This document shows positions 55,801-64,000 of a DNA stretch of 64,000 nt, in pieces. Origin of the DNA: Beroe forskalii (lineage: Eukaryota; Ctenophora; Nuda; Beroida; Beroidae). The stretch lies in assembly GCA_011033025.1 (NCBI GenBank), contig WFMF01000250.1:1-64000 (forward strand), read 5' to 3'. Numbering within the stretch: the stretch's first letter is position 1; the number at the start of each line of letters is the position of its first letter. The translations under genes were made by a program, and so were the position numbers. The notes below the pieces were generated by a model, which saw nothing but the letters and a program-made list of their open reading frames with translations, made no database searches and was not told the DNA's origin.

Positions 55801-57120
55801 ACTCTGAGTACATTGTGTGTGTGTTGGCAGCAGTAGAGACACCACCACCAGTACTGTAGTTCCATGATGAGAGTTGGTGCTATTGTACATTTGAAGGAGG
55901 GAGAGAGAGGGAGGTTGGTGTGTACATTCCGAGTACATTTCCAGAAGGTGCGTAGTATGTACACTCACATGAGTATACCTGTGTAGTGTGTAATGTACTG
56001 AAGGGTGTATATTGCATCGCTGCCATCTGTGGAGTGTGTTTCGTGTGGTACATGGAATTGAGCAAGGAGACAAAAAGATACTGGGAGCTGTTCATGATGG
56101 GAAAGATAAGTTAAACAAAAGAGATGTGAGAGAAAGGAAATAATTGCTATTCAGGACTGAACCATTTTGAAGAAGGGTAGGAAAAACATGCTGAAGAAAG
56201 GATAAACATGCTGAGAAGGTTCCCGTCATGATAGACTCTCTAGATACTGTTGTCCGTTGCACACGGGCTGACTGCTACCAGCCGACTTGGTGTCTGTTGG
56301 ACGGCGTCTATACTCCTCTACGCATTCCTCCTGACCGGTGTTTAGTACTAGATCTCCTTCTCACGGTCTTTAGTCCTGTTTTTATCTTATAACCAGCTAC
56401 AGGTTTCAAGCACTATACCTTCAAAATACACAGATGGCCGTTGCTGTTTTGAGATCCGGTGTGTTTCGAATTAGTGTCCTCTGAACAATGACAATTTTCA
56501 TAGCAAACACCGTCCCGATTCCCTGGCATTTGCCTAGAATGTCTAGCATCTGAATCCTGAGACCAACCAACTCTCGATTCAATATATATTGGGATAATTA
56601 ATTACAAGGCCACTAATTCTATTATCATTATCTTAAATTCGAAATAGAATATTTTGAATATATCAGATTCCACTAGCTTGGCCTTAGTAAGGAAATTCAT
56701 GAACTCTCGCAACAGCGTGGCGCATGTTTGGAGCGTTTAACCCCAGGTGATTCCCTGCCTCTCTGCTGCTGTTACGTCATAACCTACCCCCTGCTTACCA
56801 TGGTAACAGTTAGACACGTGGTAATTGGCATGGTACCAGGAGGCATGGTAACAATATACCGTTACCATGCCAACCATTACCCACCACCACCTTGGTAAAA
56901 AGGCTGAGACTTGTGAGGAATGTGGTGTTTTACCAGCCCTACTGAGCTGAGTACTGATCTGCTGGTCCCACTCCAACGCAGGATAATGTTACCAGCTCCT
57001 ACACTAGGGAAGGAGAGGGGGTTTGAACCATTCTCTCTCCCCCTACTCCTTCTGAGCAGTTTCTCATGGTATATATTATCATGCGTAACTGTGTGTCCCC
57101 TCTCTCTTTCTCCTTCACAG

Positions 57121-57200
57121 CGGTATAATGGCTGTGACGTCACGCCTTCTTTAATGCACCCCACGTACAGTCAAAATCTGAGAGAAGCTGAGAGAGAACT
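57121..57200 (+). CDS. PH-RasGEF exon h (probable): CDC25 domain
   Basis: Strong pyrimidine tract and acceptor (TTTCTCCTTCACAG) and strong donor CT|gtaagt. It reads RYNGCDVTPSLMHPTYSQNL then REAEREL in phase 0. The NLREA--EL end resembles the N-LRE-L stretch that follows in RasGRF/Sos-type domains before PP-IP--G-YL. The first half does not match well, so this exon is less certain. The remaining CDC25 exons are not seen to the right, so the gene probably continues beyond the window. Confidence 0.5.
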
Positions 57201-58289
57201 GTAAGTGTGGGAGAGAGGGGAGAGAGTGGGAAGGGATACTCCCTTCAAACCACAATGTGCAATCATTGAATATTTTAATATTATTCTTTGGTCACGGTGC
57301 AAACCACAATGGCAAGTAATCTCACATATAATCGGTGGATTACTTCTCCAGAAGAGAAGAGCCAGGCGCAGTCAGCTCGGTGGACCGTGTCTTGTACAGG
57401 GTCCCTCCCTGGGGCCTTCAGGAGCTTCTCTGCCGAAAACACACCACGAGAGATTCTCTATATTATAAGGGTGTCGGAAAACTGGCTCGCGTCCACAGGA
57501 AAGCAATTCAGGACCTTGCCAGATCTTGCATGCATAATGTCCCCAAGTTATTAGCTAGCATTATGTGATATACGCCCCTGTGACTGCGAGTTAACAAGGT
57601 GCTTGGTATGCAATAGATTTATCTGGCAGCTCTGTTAGCCCCCCGTACCAGTGTAGGACCTGTATTATGGTCCTTGCGCCATCAAATGGTTCAAGTTATG
57701 GTTCAAATGGTTCAAGATGTGGCCTTCAAAATACAAAGCTACTACTTGTTTCAATTCCTAAGTCCTGGAAACATCAGTTCAGCTTCCATGAATATTCAGA
57801 TTGTAGCTAACCGCTTCATGAATGTAATCAACTTGTGAAAGCTCTTGAGTACTTGAGTTCACTGACGTAACACGTCGGAAATCGTCTAGACCACCAAAAT
57901 CCCACAAGGCAACAAGGAATTTAATGAGTTCTAGAACAATGGATTCTCGCAGTACGAATTACCGAAGATTAATAAAATACAAGAATATTTGACTCACTTC
58001 TTTGGCCGGTGATCTCCGTTGATCATGTGACGTCACTAATCCATGACGTCACATGATGATAAGGCAGATTAGGAGGAATGTTAGGAATGTGGTGTCCCAC
58101 ACACGGGTCCGTGTAACTCTATCCACATTAGGAGGAGGAGGAGGGAGCTGATCAGATAACAGCCCCTCCCTCCTGCCTCCTCCTCCTCCCCTCTCTCTCT
58201 GCTAATCTAATTGGAGTGTCTAGGTCGCCCCCTCTCCAAGACAGCTCTTCTAGCGGGAGGGTCTGCGGTACCCCTCTCAGTCGTCTAGA
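57201..58289. other. No gene supported
   Basis: Overlapping plus-strand frames at 57205-57568 show no domain or partner exon. The tail contains purine- and pyrimidine-rich tracts (58128-58200). Confidence 0.4.
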
Positions 58290-58715
58290 TATGTAAACCT
58301 CACACACACATGTGGACTTGGTGTGTGGACTTCACTCCCATCTAATACACATGTGGACTTGGTGTGTGGACTTCACTCCATCTCACATGTGTACTTGGTG
58401 TGTGGACTTCACTCCCATCTCTCTCATGTGTACTTGGTGTGTGGACTTCACTCTCATCTCTCTCACATGTGTACTTGCTTACTTGGTGTGTGGACTTCAC
58501 TCCCTCATCTCTCCCATGTGTACTTGGAGTGTGGACTTCACTCCATCTCCCATGTGTACTTGGTGTGTGGACTTCACTCCCCTCTCTCACATGTGTACTT
58601 GGTGTGTGGACTTCACTCCCATCTCTCACATGTGTACTTGGTGTGTGGACTTCACTCTCATCTCTCTCCCATGTGTACTTGGTGTGTGGACTTCACTCCC
58701 CTCTTTCCTTCCTTA
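58290..58715. repeat. ~39-bp minisatellite (ACATGTGTACTTGGTGTGTG / GACTTCACTCCCATCTCTC)
   Basis: About eleven units with small length variants. All three plus frames and one minus frame stay open (CTWCVDFTP-like and VCGLHS-like peptides) because stops are absent from the unit. No start, splice or domain evidence for translation. Confidence 0.9.
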
Positions 58716-59799
58716 ACTCCCATTTCTCTCTCTCATACTTCTCATATCATCGTGTGTGAGGTTCCACGAGAGAGTCATGAGATGGTCGTCATGACATGGG
58801 AGTGTGTGTACGAGTGTGTGTATGGGCCCCGGAACTCCGGGATAGAAAGTAGAAACTGTGATAAAACTTCATTTTTTTCCATATCTGTGCCAAGTGTGTC
58901 ACACCCAACATGGTGTGAGTGGGTAGCCAAGACGGCCACATTTGGCCCATCGACTTCATGTACAAACCCTGTATACTGTCTTCCTTGGCAGCTACCAGAT
59001 ACGAAAACCTACCATATATAATTTAACAGTTTGATAAGTTATTAATTACGTTGGGATACACTACGCCCATATATACGGGTTCAAATTTCCACCAATATTT
59101 TTGGCAGATCCTCAACACAACATGTATATGATATTCCTACAGTGTCCCGGGTGTGAACGTGTGTTGTGCAGCATCTATAAAATACATAGACACGCGCCTA
59201 TCGGATCCATTTTGGGATACTTCCAGAGGGCTTTAGCCCGAGGGATGTATCCGGTTTTGGCCCGAGCTCGTAGGGCGAGGGTCTAAACCAATATGGACTC
59301 GATCAGGCAAGTGTCTATATATTATAGACCCGCATGAAAACGTCAGAGGGTTCTATAATATCGTAGAGGAGAGATCCGTGGACACAATACGTATATCACA
59401 GAGATCCTGACATATATCGTATGCCTGTTTAGTGTGCTGGCATTTAATGTGAAGGAGGGGAATTGACGGAAAATTCATCATTTTAAACTCCGTTCCTCTG
59501 GAGTTAACATATAACACATATATATTTTATTTATTTTATATGTTGTAGTGTTAACTACGACACACATCTTGACTGTATAAGGAATAAAAGAGAGTGGCGT
59601 GCGCGTGGCGGGCAAACAATCGGTACGCTGTATTTTGTGTGGAGGTCATATTGGCAGTGGTTCAATAGCCACCTCTAAACAATATGAATATATTATGTAC
59701 GTACTTTATTATGTAGTCAGGAGTCGAGATGGTTTCTCTGTAATCCCCCTATGCAAAATCCTGTGGAGAAAAATCAGTATTCCTTTCTTGCAATCACTT
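58716..59799. other. No gene supported
   Basis: AT-rich sequence. A short CGAG-rich frame (59101-59286) has CPGC and CSIYK words but no further cysteines for a zinc finger. Confidence 0.4.
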
Positions 59800-59809
59800 T
59801 CATCTTCTC

Positions 59810-59990
59810 TCTTACCCTTCCTGTTTACTCATTCATCCACTCACTCACTCACCCGTCGGCCCTCTCACCCCTCTTCCTCACCTTTTCACCCTTCTCATCC
59901 ACTCACTCACACACTCACACACTTATCCCTCACTCACTCACTCACTCACCCACTCCCCCCACTTTCTCGCATTCACACACCCCTCCTACT
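59810..59990. repeat. (CACT)n/CTCA-rich simple repeat
   Basis: ACTCACTCACTCA runs with CTTCTCATC interruptions. A related inverse (GAGTGAGTG) lies at 61590-61720. Confidence 0.85.
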
Positions 59991-59999
59991 CACACCACA

Positions 60000-62900
60000 T
60001 ACTATAGAGCCCCGGAGAATGGTGGTGAAATAGCGGAGCTCTGGTGACTCACTCTCCTCTCTCTCTCTCTCAGAGCCACCATATATATATTATTATTCTA
60101 CCACCCCACACACACTCTCTCTCTCTCTATGTCTTTAAATACTCCACGTGATCCCCGGGAGATGGCAACTTCAGATCTCTCGATCAGTATTAAAAGCTCT
60201 TCTGGGCGATGGCCAAGTCATAAAGTTAATATTTATGCCTATTAAGGAGATAGCTTTGAGCGTTGATATAAATATTTCATGTTTCTTTGGAGACCATCCA
60301 ATATACGTAAGATTACTGTTCTTTGGCACCATTATATATTGTAGAGCTGTCCTATAAACCACCGCACGTTGAATCACCTTCTGTTCTGTATAGAGACACC
60401 GTCATAATAATAATATGATGATATTATGTAACATGATTGGATTGAATTATATATTATTTTCGTCACAGGACATGAAGCTATGTACTGAGACTTTGGGTTT
60501 AGTTGCTCACTGAAATACGCGGTTCGTTTCACCCAGGACAAATGATTCCAGTTATTTCTCCATATTTTCTTGATGATGAAAATAATACCCCAGTCATAGT
60601 TGCTCATATACCGATTCTATGGTATCATTTAATGGTAATAGAGCCACAAAGGCTGGTATTATGGTGACAGGCAAGGTTAGTTTAACACAATTTAACCCAA
60701 TCTATGATGCCATAAACATATTCCTTTCATTGTGATTTAAGATGAAATATGCAAAAGTATAGAATAAGGTCTCACTTTTGTATCTAAATGGAGTCAACTC
60801 TTGCTAAGATGCTGCTAAAGTTAATCAGAACCGAGCTAATTAGACATGAACTCTGTCCAATCTTTGCACTATGTGCACCTTTTGTCCATCTATCACGCGC
60901 CTAAACTCCCATCTGAGCACAAAACGCACTCCTACCACTCCTACATCTCTGTGAAACAATGCTATCGAGGAAGCAAGAATGTACTGTGTGGAAATAAGTA
61001 GTTTTGCCGAAATATTCGTGTCTGAAACGAGGTGTCAAAGGTCTTGAACTGCTTTCCACTGATTTTATTTACCAAATTGATGAGTTATGATTTTAGATCA
61101 GATTCTTCATTTTAGAACAAGTGAAACGCCACCATACACCATACATCCCAGTTATTAGATCTGAAAAGTAAAGATTTTAAACTGTAGAACTATAGCTGGT
61201 GAACCACCAATATCATATCTTGAGACAACTAATAATTCCAATGAAATAAGTCGAACTCGCTTCCACTCTACTAACTTTAGCTTCATTTCACTCAGCATAT
61301 CGCAGTAAAGTTTTCAGATGAATTCACTGAGACTATAACTCCATATTGGCATTCTATCTTCACTAATTGCACTTTTGATTCTGGAGAATCATAAAGCCAC
61401 CCTTATATTGAGGGCTGATCAACGGTAAAGAAAGTCGACATAGAGTAACTCAATTTCCTTCGGATTTCCTCTGGCATTTGGCTATACTCCAATGGATAGC
61501 TGTTGACACAATCTCCCGCTTGTATTTCACACGTCAACGAGTACATGCCAGAAGGATAAACCTCGTAGGGCGTGAGTTAAATCCTTACAGGGCGTGAGTG
61601 AGAGATTGGGTGAGTGAGGTGGTGAGCGAGTGGGTTGTGAGTGTGAGCGAGTTAGTGAGTGAGTGGGGTGGGAGTGGGTTTGTGGTGAATGAGTGAGTGG
61701 GTTTATGAGTGTATGAATGACTGAGTAAGTTCGAGAGTTCGATAGACGTCAATGCGCAAGCGGCAAGGTGGCTGGAATGATACTGGTTGTTTCCAGAATT
61801 GTGAAATATTCTCCGTAGTACGTAGACTTAATCGTAGTTCCAGAAAATCAATAATAGTCTTGGGTGTTCTAATGGTTCTCAAAAAGTAATGCGTTGCCAG
61901 GAAACGTTTGTTCTAACTATCAGAACAATTAACGTAACAAAAGCAAAACCATGTTTATTCCAGAACGGTCTGAGTTGGCTTGCTGGTTAAATTCCATATA
62001 GGGAATGCATTCCCGAGCGCCATTAAGAGTTTAAAAGTCCTATATTGACGTGACCCTGACATCTCATAGAATAGTTTAAAATTCGGCTCTTTAAAAACAA
62101 ATAATTTGATGATTATTAGCACTCTGACACCATATATAGTTAAACTTATTGAATAAAGGATTCTGCTGCCAAGTTTTAAAACCTTTCTCTGTTTCAAGCC
62201 TAACTAAACACGATTTTATTGAAGTTATTATCACAAAAATCCTAAGTTATCAAGTAGCACACTCATCCTTATTAAGTCCTAGAAAAGTTTTAACGCTGAT
62301 GATTCAAAGACGTGTACTTACCGGGACTTATACTTACCAGGACTTATTAACTGTGCTTACAACCTTTATTTTTTGGAGAGATTCCATGACAGAAGCAGGC
62401 TTCCAATGCACATAATACACATAACGATGGCTGAAGTGCCGAACTCTGCACAAACAGCTTTCAGTACGAGTGTTTGTCCAGCACTTTGCTTGACTAAAAA
62501 ACACCACACCTTCGTTGCGCTCCCCAGTAGTTACATGCCACATAACGCACGTTTTTCCTAAATAAAATCGCAGACCAGCTTGTGAAAACTGTAAAGTCAT
62601 CGATGTGAATATACTTTCCCAGCGGAGCGTGGTGGTATTTTCACAGGACCCATCCTCTTCTTCTCATAACATAACAATTCATCTTTATAACAATATTCCA
62701 TAGGAACCTGGAATAGTTCCATGAGATAATTTCAAATAGAGAACTCGTGCTTTCTCCGATAGTCTTAAAAAAGAAGAACAGCTAGAATGATAAGCGCGGC
62801 TATATTCTCTACAGCTCTCTCTCATCTGCTCGATTCTGGATGGTTCTCATTCATGTGACCATTATCAAGCTGGCACTCTCACAACACGATACATACTGAT

Positions 62901-64000
62901 GTGATGGATGTTTCTTCAAGCATGAGATTTGTATGTGCAGCGCTCTGTCAAGAGGGAGTTAAAAACACACTCCAACCAGCTTGAGTGTGACTAGGAGATC
63001 TAGAAGTGTGTTCTCACCTTCCTGTGGGTACTAGACGCTATAAGAAAAGGGACGAGTGTAATTCATATCCTGCAATGAGTGGTATGGGGAAATCAAGTGT
63101 CATTTTGCCGAAAACAGCCCCTCTGAATCTTAACAGGATAATTCTAATCTGCTACATATTACAATCCTATTTCGAAAACGTGCATTACAATCTTGAAGTA
63201 TTATAGATGTACACCATAATGAAAGCTGTGCAAGTTGCTGGAGGATGATGAAACAACAGCTTCCTTCCTCTCATAATATTAGTATATTTGGTGTGTGTGA
63301 GAGTGAGTGATGGCTGGCACCCAGCCAGAGGTAGCAGGTAGCAGGTGTGCCTCCTCTAGATACAATGTCGAGAGAAGAGACCACGCTCCCTAATCGAATC
63401 ACACTTAGAATATGTTGTAGGACAGGTTCAAGGGAGCTGAATTAGATGAAGTAATAATAATACAGATAGTAATCAAGTGATATATAGCTGTAATGGTCTC
63501 GCACACAAACTGAAGGGTGGAGGGAGGGGAGACTCCATCACCATTCATAGTAATGATCTACTATACAACACATGAACATGGTGAAGGTTATATCTCCATG
63601 ATCACAGAATGTGTATTCCAACAGTTTGACATCATATGAAGGAAAACATGATACGACCAGCTCACAATGTCACACATAGAGTGGCTGCAGCTCACTAGAG
63701 ATCTTCCAAATGTACCTGGTACCAAATCAAGGCTCCGGCTTTCAAGGTGTAATGGACAGGGTTAAAATATGGCTTCAAGAATATATTATGGTATCGAAAT
63801 ATATATTTTCCATTCTTTCAGTCTAATCTGAAAGGCAATTCCCAGAAATTTTAAACGTTTGAGAAATAAATAGACGCAAGTCTAAACCCATTAAAATTAG
63901 CCCTGATAATCGTTATGTGTGGAATTTAGATGATAAGGGATGATTTTCCCCCATTTTTGGCATACCGGTTGCATTGTTGCAAAACATAGTGGTCAATTCA
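60000..64000. other. No gene supported
   Basis: Simple (CT)n at 60056-60072 and 60114-60128, and a GTGAGTGAGTG-rich stretch at 61590-61720. No splice-bounded coding segment of the RasGEF gene or of another gene could be read on either strand. Confidence 0.45.

Larger units (their letters stand above)
49582..57120. other. Long intron with minisatellites and an aberrant stretch
   Basis: 7.5 kb containing (TG)n at 50694-50720, an error-like block (50735-51350), a ~190-bp tandem repeat (51940-52800) and, near 53700-53770, small TTTGCACTGCTGTA repeats. No second gene can be supported; the longer frames (54281-54655, 55687-56073) lack domains. Confidence 0.55.

Noticed and set aside
58312-59021. 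Long overlapping frames rich in Cys, Trp and His (WCVDFTP, VCGLHS)
   Set aside because: Three plus frames and one minus frame are open at once because the ~39-bp unit lacks stops; there is no start or splice support.

Overview
The window is nuclear DNA of an invertebrate animal. It has genes with GT-AG introns (and one apparent GC-AG intron), AT-rich introns of hundreds to thousands of bases, laminin-type EGF modules, a Ras-family exchange factor, LINE relics, foldback elements and several kinds of tandem repeat. A laminin-like gene points to Metazoa. I cannot place the phylum from this sequence alone.

Layout. (1) 1-480: a truncated LINE reverse transcriptase, then a three-copy tandem repeat. 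(2) 1754-12309, plus strand: a decaying copy of a protein family that I recall as multicopy and uncharacterised in marine invertebrates. It has a CxxC...HxxC front end, a large conserved core and a C-terminal part with VDG and HET motifs. Its first three exons join cleanly. A 4.06-kb element with terminal inverted repeats fills intron 1, a cloverleaf-like MITE sits in intron 2, a 2.3-kb composite insertion splits the main exon, and two frameshifts and a repeat array break the 3' part. (3) 12.3-15.3 kb: a degenerate AT-rich repeat, another cloverleaf MITE and a striking field of CTCGAG-centred palindromes ending in a perfect 45-bp palindrome. (4) 15.3-21.4 kb: two ~310-bp satellite families (A and B) in direct and inverted arrays, with three related element ends and a LINE 3' relic between them. 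(5) 21415-26741, minus strand: thirteen phase-consistent exons of a laminin-alpha/perlecan-like gene (LE, laminin IV, LE repeats, an unassigned module of ~150 residues, LE). It is incomplete at both ends. (6) 26.9-34 kb: minisatellites, hairpin-ended dispersed repeats, three large foldback structures and a tRNA-like relic. (7) 34443-57200, plus strand: at least eight exons of a guanine-nucleotide exchange factor with a PH domain, a Ser-rich linker and a RasGEF (CDC25) catalytic domain. It runs off as an incomplete gene, and its long introns carry minisatellites. (8) 57.2-64 kb: no convincing gene, mainly simple repeats and minisatellites.

The two host genes are functionally separate: one is a basement-membrane-type extracellular protein, the other a cytoplasmic small-GTPase activator. 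The most unusual content is in the repeats. Satellite families A and B seem to have swapped one base of a shared motif both in their monomers and at the associated element ends. A set of MITEs also folds into a TIR stem carrying three hairpins, several tipped with GCGAAGC. All gene models here were read by eye; none was checked by alignment or transcript data.
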